From Clostridia bacterium (GTDB lineage Bacteria > Bacillota > Clostridia > Oscillospirales > Acutalibacteraceae), in contig JAFYNR010000040.1 of NCBI GenBank assembly GCA_017548045.1, forward strand, positions 1 through 64,000: a stretch of DNA of 64,000 nucleotides, read 5' to 3'. Shown here piece by piece: positions 33,814 to 43,206 of the stretch (its first letter is position 1; every line of letters starts with the position of its first letter). Position numbers and translations under genes: made by a program. Below the pieces are notes generated by a model. It worked only from the letters and a program-made list of their open reading frames with translations, searched no databases and had not been told where the DNA came from.

Positions 33814-33883
33814 TACTGCAATATTTTTTTATGAATTATTAACAGTAAAACGTGTCTGTTTTTGGGCAATAACACAAATAACA

Positions 33884-33909
33884 AAGCCGCCTTCGGCTGA
33901 AGACGGCTT
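33884..33909 (-). terminator. Terminator after the uracil permease gene
   Basis: Stem AAGCCG / CGGCTT with a CTTC..GAAG inner stem and a weak T-run on the minus strand. Confidence 0.7.
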
Positions 33910-33928
33910 CATAATTGCTTTTCGGAAA

Positions 33929-35305
33929 TTATACTTTGAAGTTTACGGACTTATCGCCCTTTTCATCGGCTCCGAATTCATAATCCTTGCCGGGAAGAAC
34001 AGCATTGAGAATAATACCTACAAGTGCACCTACCGCAAGACCGGAAAGGCTGATTGTTACAGAGCCTACGGGAATCTGGATTGCACCTGCATAGTTGATG
34101 CCGATTGAAAGAACGAGGATGAGAGCTGCGATGATAATGTTTCTTGTGTTTTCGAAGTTTACCTTGTTTTCAACAACGTTACGCACGCCGACTGCGGAAA
34201 TCATACCGTAAAGAACAAGGGATGCGCCGCCGATTGTTGCTGTGGGCATAAGGCTTACGAGGGAGGCAAACTTGGGTGAGAACGAAACGAGCACTGCAAG
34301 GTAAGCGGCAATTCTTACAACCTTGGGGTCAAATACCTTTGAAAGGGAAAGAACGCCTGTGTTTTCACCGTATGTGGTGTTTGCAGGTGCGCCGAAAAGT
34401 GATGCAAGAATTGTTGCAAGGCCGTCGCCGAGAAGAGTTCTGTGAAGACCGGGGTCTGCAATGTAATTCTTCTTGCAGGTTGAACTGATTGCTGAAATAT
34501 CACCGATATGCTCAACCATTGTTGCAAGTGAAATGGGCATAATGGTAATTACTGCGGAAACGAGCAGGTTCTTATCATAATCGCCCGCAAACAGACCGAA
34601 AACCGTATCCTTGAACTGGAAGGGAACGCCGATCCAGGCGGCATCCTTGAAGGCCTGAAGCTTCACAGGGTCAAGAACCTCCATAGCACCTGTGAAATGA
34701 AGGATAACCGCTACTACCGATGAACCGAGAACACCAAGCATAATGGGGATAATTTTAATCATACCCTTGCCCCAAATGTTGCAGACAATAATAATTGCAA
34801 TGGCAATAACGGCAATAAGCCAGTTGGCGGAGCAATTCTGGATTGCACTTGATGAAAGGGTAAGACCGATTGCAATGATGATGGGGCCCGTAACGATGGG
34901 CGGGAAGAAACGCATTACCTTTTTTGTGCCGAAGGCTTTAATCAGAGCGGCAAGCACAAGGTAAAGCAGACCTGCACAGGCAACGCCGAAGCAGGCATAG
35001 GGCAGAAGGCTGTAATCGCTTGAACCGTCTGCAAGGGTTGTTATTGCGGCATAGCCGCCGATGAATGCAAAGGAGGAGCCCAAAAAGGCAGGAACCTTAC
35101 CTTTGGCAAGAAAATGGAAAAGAAGAGTACCAAGACCTGCGAAAAGAAGGGTTGCGGAAACGCTGAGACCCGTAAGGGCAGGCACGAGAACGGTTGCACC
35201 GAACATTGCAAACATATGCTGAACACCGAGCACAGCCATTCTGGGGAAACCTAATTGTTTGGCATCATAAATGCCGTTGCCTACATCGAAAACTTTCTTT
35301 GACAT
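33929..35305 (-). CDS. uraA: Uracil/nucleobase permease (NCS2, UraA family)
   Basis: A 458-residue nucleobase:cation symporter-2 with about 14 hydrophobic segments. Family features: the LGVQHMFAMFGATVLVP start, FLGSSFAFIGGY in helix 3, the MVEHIGDISAIS motif with the substrate-binding Glu and the GDGLATILASLFGAPANTTYGENTG motif (about 280-310). These favour uracil over xanthine or uric acid. A perfect AAGGAGGTC ribosome site lies before the ATG. It is transcribed alone. No PyrR leader was seen. Confidence 0.9.
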   Translation of the reverse strand: MSKKVFDVGNGIYDAKQLGFPRMAVLGVQHMFAMFGATVLVPALTGLSVSATLLFAGLGTLLFHFLAKGKVPAFLGSSFAFIGGYAAITTLADGSSDYSLLPYACFGVACAGLLYLVLAALIKAFGTKKVMRFFPPIVTGPIIIAIGLTLSSSAIQNCSANWLIAVIAIAIIIVCNIWGKGMIKIIPIMLGVLGSSVVAVILHFTGAMEVLDPVKLQAFKDAAWIGVPFQFKDTVFGLFAGDYDKNLLVSAVITIMPISLATMVEHIGDISAISSTCKKNYIADPGLHRTLLGDGLATILASLFGAPANTTYGENTGVLSLSKVFDPKVVRIAAYLAVLVSFSPKFASLVSLMPTATIGGASLVLYGMISAVGVRNVVENKVNFENTRNIIIAALILVLSIGINYAGAIQIPVGSVTISLSGLAVGALVGIILNAVLPGKDYEFGADEKGDKSVNFKV

Positions 35306-35381
35306 AATTTGACCTCCTTTGTTCTGTAACTTTAAGTTATCACATTGTGAACGGTTTGTAAATAGCTTTCAAAATAAAAAT

Positions 35382-35415
35382 CTCCCGAAACTGACAAAAA
35401 ATTCAGCTTCGGGAG
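35382..35415 (-). terminator. Terminator after the alpha-galactosidase gene
   Basis: Eight-pair stem CTCCCGAA / TTCGGGAG (35382-35389 with 35408-35415), with an inner CTGA/TCAG extension. On the minus strand ATTTTTATTTT follows. Confidence 0.85.
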
Positions 35416-35419
35416 AAAA

Positions 35420-37555
35420 TTAATTCATTTGTTCAAAGAGTATGAGTTCTGAGGAAAGCGGGCAGGAAAGCAAAACAGGTATGCCGTGGATAAGCAGTTC
35501 CGAACCCTTTGCAGAATAGCTTGCACCGCTGTTATCAAGAGTTACCTTGTATGTGTATTCTGCGTTTATTCCTTTGGGTATTGCCGTGTATTTGTTGCTT
35601 TGTGCCGAAGGCAGAGAGAATACCGCAATTGCACCTTTTTCAAAATCGGGCGAAGAAATTTCAAGTGCATAAAAATCGTTGTTCAGCAGACCCGATTCAG
35701 GAGTGTGGTGAAATATTTTTGCCGTTGGCAGGAATGGTCTGATAAATTTTTTGTAAATCTCAACGCTGTGCTTTACAAAATCCATTGAAGCCTTGTTCAG
35801 CTGTACATTTGCAGGTGCAATAACGTTGAGCGTCATATGAGTGAGCATTGTGTTTCTCATATGAAGGTCAAGTGTACCGTGGTCGTGGCACCCCATGCCT
35901 GCAAAAAGGCGGTCAACCCTTTCGGGTGGCAGAGCCATTGTCATTCCGTTTGTTACAGTCAATGAACGGGGAGCTCTCTGACAGTCGGAAACCCAGGTGT
36001 GATTGAAATTTTTCATCATTCCGAGATCTGTGCGCCCACCGCCGCCTGCACAGTTTTCAAAAATAACGTGAGGATATCTGCGTTTCAGATTTTCATACAT
36101 TCTGTATACTGCCTGATGGTGACGGATTGAAAGACATTCCGTAATTCCCGTGCCTGCATCAGCCATTGTGAAATAATCGCGGCATGATACGTTGTGGTCA
36201 ACCCTGAGAAGGTCGAGACTGTATTCCTCGATTATGCGCGAAAGCTCATTTTCTGCCCATTGTGTAACTTCGGGTTTGCTGAAATCTGCAAGATTTCCGC
36301 TCTGAGTTCCCAAAACGGTTTTTTCACGCCATTCGGGGTGCTTTTCATAGACGGGAGATTTTGAACCGAGATTTTCAATATCAACCCAAAGACCGAATTT
36401 CATACCCATTGATCGGCAATAATCCGATATTTCGGAAAGACCGTCGGGGTATCTTTCATGGTCGGGGATGTTTCTGCCGTTGTATTCCGACCATTGTGCC
36501 TGCTTTGAGGGAGGACATACCCATCCTGCATCAACGATAAATACTTCGGCACCCATTTCCGCAAACTGCTTTATGTACGCCTTTGTGGTTTCGACTGACA
36601 TATCGTGCTCTGCACCCATACCTGCACCTACAAGGCATTCTTTCGGTGATGCTTCGGGCATATTCAGCACGGATTTACGTATGTGTGAATGCATTTCATT
36701 AATTGCTTCGTCAAGACCTCCGATAACCGCACCCATATGTACCTCAGGTGTGGTAAAAACAGATTTGGGCGGAATTACGGTGAGAGGTTTGTGTGCGGTA
36801 ATTTCTGCTTTGAATGAAAGCAGACTGTTGCTTCTTTCGTAATCAGCATGGTGGTCAACGGAAAAACTGCATCCGCCGCTCCAACCGATTTGCGAAAAAT
36901 ACATCATTCCGCTGAGGTTGTTTCTGATAAATATGAGAGGATGCCTGAATCTGTCTCTGCCGAAACGGGTTTTTACGGTAAGTTCATCGGGTGTAAGGTC
37001 GTGCCAGGCAAATTCGCCTTCTCTGCCCCATTTGTCACTGTCGAAATATCCCACAGAATAAATTTTATTTATGTCATCTCCGTGACCGTAGTGTCTGCGG
37101 TCGGTTTCTTCAAGTCCGCCGCCCAAAAGAACAAGTCTGCTGAGATTAAGATTTTTATCCGAAAGGTTTTCAATTTCAATATAACGGCTGAACATCTGCG
37201 TGCCGTCAAGAACGGTGTGAATTTTAAGCCTGACGGGCTTTATTTCGCTTTCAAGGGTCATAATGGTTTCAAGGCGGTTATTATCTTTAACGGTCTCTGA
37301 ACCAATAAGTTTCAGTCGGTAATCAATGCTCTGACCGTCGATTTCGATGTTGAACGATGACGGTTCGTGGAAATCCGCAGGGTCAAGTCTTGAAGGGCAT
37401 AGCTGAAGAAGCCCCAAGGGATAACCCGAGGCGTTGAAGCCCGACGAAACAAGCACGCCGCCTAAAAACGTTTCTTCATAAACCGCAAGACCGCTTCTGT
37501 AACAGAATACGGGATTTTCTCCGCCGGTGCGGTATGCATCAAAAAATGTTTTCAT
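35420..37555 (-). CDS. Alpha-galactosidase, glycoside hydrolase family 36
   Basis: A 711-residue GH36 enzyme from the ATG at 37555, which has AGGGTG upstream. A longer in-frame reading would run into the neighbouring gene and is rejected. GH36 motifs: VDAGW, then GLWVDIEN, the nucleophile Asp at about 453 in LLRVDHN, FENCAGGGGRTDLGMM, and the acid/base Asp at about 524 in SDCQR. The N-terminal ~290 residues form the beta-supersandwich domain and the C-terminus a beta domain. No signal peptide, so it acts inside the cell on imported alpha-galactosides. It is bounded by terminators on both sides, so it is a single-gene unit. Confidence 0.93.
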   Translation of the reverse strand: MKTFFDAYRTGGENPVFCYRSGLAVYEETFLGGVLVSSGFNASGYPLGLLQLCPSRLDPADFHEPSSFNIEIDGQSIDYRLKLIGSETVKDNNRLETIMTLESEIKPVRLKIHTVLDGTQMFSRYIEIENLSDKNLNLSRLVLLGGGLEETDRRHYGHGDDINKIYSVGYFDSDKWGREGEFAWHDLTPDELTVKTRFGRDRFRHPLIFIRNNLSGMMYFSQIGWSGGCSFSVDHHADYERSNSLLSFKAEITAHKPLTVIPPKSVFTTPEVHMGAVIGGLDEAINEMHSHIRKSVLNMPEASPKECLVGAGMGAEHDMSVETTKAYIKQFAEMGAEVFIVDAGWVCPPSKQAQWSEYNGRNIPDHERYPDGLSEISDYCRSMGMKFGLWVDIENLGSKSPVYEKHPEWREKTVLGTQSGNLADFSKPEVTQWAENELSRIIEEYSLDLLRVDHNVSCRDYFTMADAGTGITECLSIRHHQAVYRMYENLKRRYPHVIFENCAGGGGRTDLGMMKNFNHTWVSDCQRAPRSLTVTNGMTMALPPERVDRLFAGMGCHDHGTLDLHMRNTMLTHMTLNVIAPANVQLNKASMDFVKHSVEIYKKFIRPFLPTAKIFHHTPESGLLNNDFYALEISSPDFEKGAIAVFSLPSAQSNKYTAIPKGINAEYTYKVTLDNSGASYSAKGSELLIHGIPVLLSCPLSSELILFEQMN

Positions 37556-37623
37556 ATGTTCACCCTGTTTCTTCATTTTTCTATGATAAATTATATCAAA
37601 AACCTCGCTTAAAAGCAAGAAAA

Positions 37624-37651
37624 AGCTCCCTTGCCTGAGCAAAGGAGCTTC
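37624..37651 (-). terminator. Terminator after the E2-like gene
   Basis: Stem AAGCTCC / GGAGCTT plus inner TTGC / GCAA; a T-run follows on the minus strand. Confidence 0.82.
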
Positions 37652-37655
37652 AATT

Positions 37656-38570
37656 TTACCAATTATACATCTGTTCGGGATTTCTGAAAATATCTTCAAG
37701 ACGCTGAATGAAGGGAACTACCTCACCGAAGTCAACTGCTCTGTGGTCAAAAACAAGGTCGATGGGCAGTTCGTTACCGATAACAATAACATCGTTGCCG
37801 TTTTCATCCTGCTTGACAACGGGTTTCTTCATGATTGAACCCATACAGCACACAAAAACCTGAGGGGGAATGATTGAAAGAAGAGCAACTCTGCCGTTTA
37901 CTCCTCTGGTGAGTGAACCTACATTTGAGATTGTAACAGTGCCCTGCTTTATGTCATATTTTGTGAGTCTGTCGGTTTCGGGGATTGAGTAGTAATCTTT
38001 CTTTGCCTGACCCGAAAGAGTTTTGATTTTATGTTTGCCTGTCTTTGCACCGAAAAGACGGTAAATTGCATTCATAACCTTACCTTTTTTTAGCTTTTCG
38101 AGTGTGTCGTTAAGCGATACCTCAAACATAACCTCGGTCATATCCGTGTTGCCGATTTTTCTGCTTACATCAGCAATATATTCGGCCAGTTCAACAAGGC
38201 TCTTGTTACCGATGTCGTGGAGGTTGATGGTCATCATTTCGCCGTTGGGAAGAATCCAGGTCATACCTGCATGGATTTCATCCCATTCCGTCACCACGCC
38301 TCTTACGAGTTTGCGGTTGAATTTGATGTGAGCATTAAGCTGAGGTGCGGCTTTGAATGCTTCTGCAAGGGCTTTGAGCATAACGGTGTTTACCGTAAGC
38401 TTTACGGGGAATTTACCTGATGCGTTCATGTCCTTTACAACATTCATAAAATCCGTGACCTCAGGCTCATAAATGTAGGAAGTATGGGGGATTGTTTCCC
38501 AGCTTTCCGAGGTCATATTTGCAACGATTTTTCTTGCAATTCCGAAATGTTTTACTTTTGTGGGTTTCAT
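37656..38570 (-). CDS. Stand-alone 2-oxoacid dehydrogenase E2-type acyltransferase domain
   Basis: A 304-residue protein that aligns with the catalytic (CAT-like) domain of dihydrolipoyl acyltransferases. SNVGSL near residue 215 and the C-terminal FDHRAVDFGEVVPFIQRLEDI keep the active-site His276 and Asp280; the glycine of the HRxxDG motif is replaced by Phe-Gly. There is no lipoyl domain and no subunit-binding domain, and no E1 or E3 gene nearby. It therefore probably acylates something other than a swinging lipoyl arm, or acts like chloramphenicol acetyltransferase-type enzymes. An insert at about 155-205 is rich in lysine. Monocistronic. Confidence 0.82.
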   Translation of the reverse strand: MKPTKVKHFGIARKIVANMTSESWETIPHTSYIYEPEVTDFMNVVKDMNASGKFPVKLTVNTVMLKALAEAFKAAPQLNAHIKFNRKLVRGVVTEWDEIHAGMTWILPNGEMMTINLHDIGNKSLVELAEYIADVSRKIGNTDMTEVMFEVSLNDTLEKLKKGKVMNAIYRLFGAKTGKHKIKTLSGQAKKDYYSIPETDRLTKYDIKQGTVTISNVGSLTRGVNGRVALLSIIPPQVFVCCMGSIMKKPVVKQDENGNDVIVIGNELPIDLVFDHRAVDFGEVVPFIQRLEDIFRNPEQMYNW

Positions 38571-38704
38571 ATTATATCCTCCGTTTTATAAATTGAGTAA
38601 AAATATCTCAATTATTAAAATTTTAACATAAGTCTCGCAAAATATAATTCGAGAAAAGAAAAATAAATTTTTTAACATTTACTCTGCAAATTTAATCGGT
38701 GCAC

Positions 38705-38733
38705 TTCACAAACATAACATTCTGTGATAAAAT
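38705..38733 (+). promoter_or_regulatory. Promoter of the heterodimeric ABC exporter
   Basis: -35 TTCACA (38705-38710), 17-base spacer, -10 TAAAAT (38728-38733), 37 bases before the ATG. Confidence 0.65.
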
Positions 38734-38769
38734 AGAAAATCAGATAATTACTTTGCGAAAGGAAACGGC

Positions 38770-40491
38770 ATGAAAAAACTTCTGAAATATCTTGACGGCA
38801 GCCGTGTTCAGTGTGTGCTGGCGCCGCTGTTCAAAATGCTTGAAGCCATACTGGAGCTTTTTGTTCCTCTGGTGGTTGCCGAAATAATAGACACTGGCAT
38901 ACAAAATGCGGATACCTCATATATACTCAGAATGTGCGGAGTTCTCGTGCTTCTGGGTGCGGTTGGTCTTGCATTTTCACTGACAGCACAGTATTTTGCC
39001 GCAAGTGCATCCGTAAACTTTGTGAAAAGACTGAAGCACGCAGTGTTTGAGCATATAGGCAGATTTTCTTATGAAAAGATTGACTCTGCGGGCACAGCAA
39101 CCCTCATTACACGTATGACGGGTGATATGGACAGCGTTCAGAGCGGCTTGAATCTTACCCTCCGCCTGCTTCTGCGTTCACCCTTCGTTGTCATCGGCGC
39201 AATGGTAATGGCGTTTACCGTTGATGCTAAGGCTGCCGTGACCTTTGCGGTTGTTATTCCGCTTCTGTCGCTGGTTGTTTTCGGCATAATGTTTTACTGT
39301 GTTCCTTACTACAAAAAGGTGCGCCTTGCACTGGATAAAGTTCTTTGCACAGCGAGAGAAAGCCTGACGGGTGCGAAGGTAATCCGTGCATTCTGCAAAG
39401 AGGAAGAGCAGATTGAAGAATTCAAGGAGCGTAACGACAGGCTTACCGCCGTTCAGGAATTTACGGGAAGGATATCCGCGCTTCTCAATCCCGTTACATG
39501 CGTTATAGTCAACATAGGTATTGCCGTGCTTATATACAAAGGTGCCGTAAGAGTTGAGGCAGGGTTAATTACTCAGGGTGCCGTGGTTGCACTCTATAAC
39601 TATATGTCGCAGATTCTCGTGGAGCTTGTGAAGTTTGCAAGCCTTATTATCAGCATCACGAAATCCGTTGCCTGTGCAGGCAGAATAAGTGCCGTGCTTG
39701 ATATTCCTGCCGAGGAGCAGGGCGGAAGCGCAGTGTTTGACGGGAATTGTGATAACATTGTTGAATTCAGAAACGTTTCGTTTGCATATGCGGGTGCGGG
39801 CGACAACTCCCTTGACAATATTTCGTTTTCGCTTAAAAAGGGTGAAACGCTCGGCATAATCGGTTCAACCGGCTCGGGTAAAACCACACTTGTGAATCTT
39901 ATTCCCGCTTTCTATAAGGCTACCTCGGGACAGGTGCTTGCGGGCGGTGCGGATGTAAGCAAAATATCACTTGAAGAACTCCGTTCGAAAATAGCGGTTG
40001 TTCCTCAGAAATCCGTACTTTTCAAAGGTACTGTCAGAGAAAATATGCTTTGGGGTAAGCCCGATGCGACGGATGAAGAAATTATGAAAGCCCTTGAAAT
40101 TGCTCAGGCGGCAGACTTCGTTATGAAGAAAGACGGTGGGCTGGATGCTCCCGTTGAGCAGGGCGGCAGAAATTTTTCGGGCGGTCAGCGTCAGCGTCTT
40201 GCGGTTGCAAGAGCAGTTATCAAAAATGCAGATATTCTTATTCTTGACGACAGCTCAAGTGCCCTTGACTATGCTACGGATTCGGAAATGCGAAGGGCAA
40301 TAGCGGCAAATCAAGGGGATACCGCGGTTATTATTGTTTCTCAGCGTACGTCTTCGATTATGCACGCAGATAAAATAATCGTGCTTGATGACGGATGGGC
40401 CAAAATCGGTACGCACGCCGAATTGCTTGAGGGCAGTGAGGTTTACAGGGAAATTCATCTTTCACAGTTTGACGAGGAGGATGAAGCATGA
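38770..40491 (+). CDS. ABC exporter half-transporter, degenerate-site subunit
   Basis: A 573-residue type IV ABC half-transporter: six membrane helices (about 15-300) then a nucleotide-binding domain. Walker A GSTGSGKT is at 365-372 and signature FSGGQ at 469-473. Walker B ILILDDSSSALD has Asp494 in place of the catalytic Glu, and the switch histidine is Gln525. These are the marks of the subunit whose own ATP site does not hydrolyse well in heterodimers such as TM287/288 and BmrCD. It overlaps the partner gene by four bases. The substrate is probably a drug, lipid or peptide. Confidence 0.93.
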   Translation: MKKLLKYLDGSRVQCVLAPLFKMLEAILELFVPLVVAEIIDTGIQNADTSYILRMCGVLVLLGAVGLAFSLTAQYFAASASVNFVKRLKHAVFEHIGRFSYEKIDSAGTATLITRMTGDMDSVQSGLNLTLRLLLRSPFVVIGAMVMAFTVDAKAAVTFAVVIPLLSLVVFGIMFYCVPYYKKVRLALDKVLCTARESLTGAKVIRAFCKEEEQIEEFKERNDRLTAVQEFTGRISALLNPVTCVIVNIGIAVLIYKGAVRVEAGLITQGAVVALYNYMSQILVELVKFASLIISITKSVACAGRISAVLDIPAEEQGGSAVFDGNCDNIVEFRNVSFAYAGAGDNSLDNISFSLKKGETLGIIGSTGSGKTTLVNLIPAFYKATSGQVLAGGADVSKISLEELRSKIAVVPQKSVLFKGTVRENMLWGKPDATDEEIMKALEIAQAADFVMKKDGGLDAPVEQGGRNFSGGQRQRLAVARAVIKNADILILDDSSSALDYATDSEMRRAIAANQGDTAVIIVSQRTSSIMHADKIIVLDDGWAKIGTHAELLEGSEVYREIHLSQFDEEDEA

Positions 40492-42239
40492 AAAAGAAAA
40501 TGAACAGAGGCACCGTTAAAAGGGTGCTTGCTTACGTGGGCAGATATAAAATCCATCTGGCTTTTTCCATAGTTCTTGCCGCGCTCAGTGTTGCGGTGAG
40601 CCTTTATATTCCCGTGCTTGCAGGCAGTGCCATTGATACCGTTGCAGGTGCAGGCAGGGTTGATTTTGAGGCGCTTATGCCTTATCTTTATAAAATCGGC
40701 ATACTTGCGCTGATTGCCGCGGCGGCACAGTGGATAATGAATACTCTCAACAACAGAATAACCTTCAGAGTTGTAAGAGATATCAGAAATGCGGCGATGG
40801 AGAAAATTCAGATTCTTCCGCTTAGCTACATTGATTCAAAGCCGGCAGGCGAAACCGTCAGCAGAATTATTTCGGATGCCGATCAGTTTGCAGACGGTCT
40901 GCTTATGGGCTTTACTCAGCTTTTTACGGGGGTTGTAACCATTGCGGGTACTCTGGGCTTTATGCTTTCAATCAATTGGAAGATAACCCTTGTTGTGGTT
41001 ATTCTTACTCCGCTTTCCCTTTTTGTTGCAAGGTTTATTGCAAAGCATACCCATTCAATGTTTATGATGCAGGCAAAAACACGAGGCGAGCAGACCGCAT
41101 ATACCGAAGAAAATGTAGGCAATAAAAAGGTTGTGACCGCTTTCTCAAGGGAAGAAAAAAGTCTTGAGGAATTTGATGAAATCAACGAGAGGTACGCAAA
41201 ATATTCTCTCAAGGCAATCTTTTATTCATCCCTTACAAATCCCTGTACCCGTTTTGTAAACAGTATGGTTTATGCGGCAGTAGGGCTTGCAGGTGCGCTT
41301 GCGGTTGTGAATAACACAATCACCGTCGGCGAGCTTTCCTGCTTCCTCAGCTATGCAAATCAGTATACCAAACCCTTCAATGAAATTTCGGGCGTTATTG
41401 CAGAGCTTCAGAATGCCCTTGCCTGTGCAGAAAGGCTTTTTGAGCTTGTTGAAGAAACACCGCAGATACCCGATATGCCCGATGCGGCTGAATTTTCCGA
41501 TGTTGAAGGCAGAGTAAATCTTGAAAACGTTGAATTCTCATATTCCAAGGATAGGGAGCTTATCAAGAATCTTAACCTTGCCGTTGAAAGCGGTAACAGA
41601 GTTGCCATAGTCGGTCCTACGGGCTGCGGCAAAACAACGGTAGTCAATCTGCTTATGAGGTTTTACGATGTTGACGGAGGAAAAATCACCGTTGACGGTA
41701 TTGACATAAACAAAGCGACAAGAAGAAGTCTGCGCAAAAGCTACGGTATGGTGCTTCAGGATACCTGGTTCAAAGAGGGTACTGTCAGAGAAAATATTGC
41801 AATGGGTAAGCCCGATGCAACGGATGAAGAAATTATTGCCGCCGCAAAGGCGACTCACGCCCACAGCTTTATTAAGAGGCTTCCGAACGGTTATGATACC
41901 GTTATATCAGATGAAAATTCGGGTCTTTCTCAGGGACAGAAGCAGCTTCTGTGTATAACGAGAGTTATGCTTTGTCTGCCGCCTATGCTTATACTCGATG
42001 AGGCCACCTCCTCCATTGACACAAGAACGGAAATACGCATTCAGAAATCATTTGCAAAAATGATGCAGGGCAGAACAAGCTTTATCGTTGCACACAGACT
42101 CTCAACGATCAAGAACGCAGACGTCATTCTCGTAATGCGTGACGGCAATATTGTTGAGCAGGGTAATCATAAGGAGCTTATGGAAAAAGGCGGATTTTAC
42201 AGCGAGCTCTATAACAGCCGTATGGATGCGGTGTCATAA
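40488..42239 (+). CDS. ABC exporter half-transporter, catalytic-site subunit
   Basis: A 583-residue partner of the preceding gene. Six membrane helices, then Walker A GPTGCGKT at 376-383, Walker B LILDEATSSID with the catalytic Glu505, and switch His536. Its signature is LSQGQ (480-484), not LSGGQ. So this subunit supplies the working Walker B while the first subunit supplies the good signature, giving one active and one degenerate site. The complementary changes support the two working as a heterodimer. A terminator follows. Confidence 0.93.
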   Translation: MKKKMNRGTVKRVLAYVGRYKIHLAFSIVLAALSVAVSLYIPVLAGSAIDTVAGAGRVDFEALMPYLYKIGILALIAAAAQWIMNTLNNRITFRVVRDIRNAAMEKIQILPLSYIDSKPAGETVSRIISDADQFADGLLMGFTQLFTGVVTIAGTLGFMLSINWKITLVVVILTPLSLFVARFIAKHTHSMFMMQAKTRGEQTAYTEENVGNKKVVTAFSREEKSLEEFDEINERYAKYSLKAIFYSSLTNPCTRFVNSMVYAAVGLAGALAVVNNTITVGELSCFLSYANQYTKPFNEISGVIAELQNALACAERLFELVEETPQIPDMPDAAEFSDVEGRVNLENVEFSYSKDRELIKNLNLAVESGNRVAIVGPTGCGKTTVVNLLMRFYDVDGGKITVDGIDINKATRRSLRKSYGMVLQDTWFKEGTVRENIAMGKPDATDEEIIAAAKATHAHSFIKRLPNGYDTVISDENSGLSQGQKQLLCITRVMLCLPPMLILDEATSSIDTRTEIRIQKSFAKMMQGRTSFIVAHRLSTIKNADVILVMRDGNIVEQGNHKELMEKGGFYSELYNSRMDAVS

Positions 42240-42242
42240 GAT

Positions 42243-42286
42243 AAAGGGAACGGTCCGGAAGTGTTTTCCGGCTGTTCCCTTTTTAT
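42243..42286 (+). terminator. Terminator after the ABC exporter pair
   Basis: Outer stem AAAGGGAAC / GTTCCCTTT (42243-42251 with 42274-42282), inner CCGGAA/TTCCGG stem, and T-rich tail. Confidence 0.92.
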
Positions 42287-42294
42287 TTTTTATG

Positions 42295-42323
42295 TTGACA
42301 AAATTGCTTTACTAAGGTAATAT
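42295..42323 (+). promoter_or_regulatory. Promoter of the amino-acid ABC importer operon
   Basis: Perfect -35 TTGACA (42295-42300), 17-base spacer, -10 TAATAT (42318-42323); an overlapping TATAAT three bases on is an alternative. Confidence 0.78.
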
Positions 42324-42369
42324 AATAATGCAATAAAAAGCCATTTACGGCTAAAAGGAGTAAAAAACT

Positions 42370-43173
42370 ATGAAAAAGGCATTATCACTTGTTCTTGCAC
42401 TTATTCTTGCAGTTTCCGCAATGCTTACTTTCGGTGCTTGCGGTAAGGATGCGGCTGACCTTACAGACGCAGAGTACATCGCTGACAAAGGCGAGCTTGT
42501 TATCGGTATTACGTATTTTGAGCCTATGAATTACATCGGCGCTGACGGCGAGCTTACAGGCTTTGAAACCGAATTTGCAACTGCAGTATGCGAAAAAATC
42601 GGTGTTACACCCGTATTCCAGAAGATTGAATGGAAAACAAAGGAAATCGAACTCAACGGTAAGACTATTGACTGTATCTGGAACGGTATGACAATTACCG
42701 ATGACAGACTTGCAACAATGTCAATCTCAGTTCCCTATATGGCAAACAAGCAGGTTCTTGTTGTTAAGGCAGGCAACGAAAACCTTACAAGCGTTGACGG
42801 TCTTTCAATCGTAGCAGAGAGCGAATCCGCAGGTCAGGAAGTTATCGAAACAGATGCTTTCTTCGCAAATGCAGAGTTCACAGCAGTTACAGACCAGGCG
42901 ACAGCTCTTCTTGAAGTCAAGAACGGTACAGCAGATGCTTGCGTTGTTGACTATGTTCTCAGCATCGGTATGATCGGCGCAGGCACAAGCTACGAAGATC
43001 TCGTTGTTGTTGATTCACAGGCATTTGCAGATGAAGAATACGGCGTTGCATTCCGTCAGGGCAGCGATATGACCGAAAAGGTTAATCAGGCAATGGCAGA
43101 GCTTAAAGCAGACGGTACTCTTGATACAATCGCTGCAAAGTATAAGCTTCAGGAGCAGATTATCGTTAAATAA
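42370..43173 (+). CDS. Amino-acid ABC transporter substrate-binding lipoprotein
   Basis: A 267-residue lipoprotein. Signal peptide with lipobox LTFGAC (Cys24), then a family 3 solute-binding fold: YEFx-like ELVIGITYFEPMNYIGADGELTGFETEFA, WKTKEIELNGKTIDCIWNGMTIT, and the C-terminal GVAFRQGSDM region. These are typical of polar amino-acid or cystine binding proteins. It is anchored outside the membrane and delivers substrate to the permease at 43207 and ATPase at 43894. The gene has a strong promoter and uses few CG-ending codons, which suggests high expression. Confidence 0.93.
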   Translation: MKKALSLVLALILAVSAMLTFGACGKDAADLTDAEYIADKGELVIGITYFEPMNYIGADGELTGFETEFATAVCEKIGVTPVFQKIEWKTKEIELNGKTIDCIWNGMTITDDRLATMSISVPYMANKQVLVVKAGNENLTSVDGLSIVAESESAGQEVIETDAFFANAEFTAVTDQATALLEVKNGTADACVVDYVLSIGMIGAGTSYEDLVVVDSQAFADEEYGVAFRQGSDMTEKVNQAMAELKADGTLDTIAAKYKLQEQIIVK

Positions 43174-43206
43174 TTTCCACTAAATTTACTAAAAGGTTTT
43201 GAACTG

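Noticed and set aside
35340-35350. TCACATTGTGA palindrome upstream of uraA as a CRP-like operator
   Set aside because: The half-sites are in the reverse order of a CRP site and the palindrome is short; likely chance.
37556-37699. Longer alpha-galactosidase reading starting at 37699
   Set aside because: It would run through the terminator at 37624-37651 and overlap the E2-like gene. The ATG at 37555 has a proper ribosome site, and the extension has no family features.
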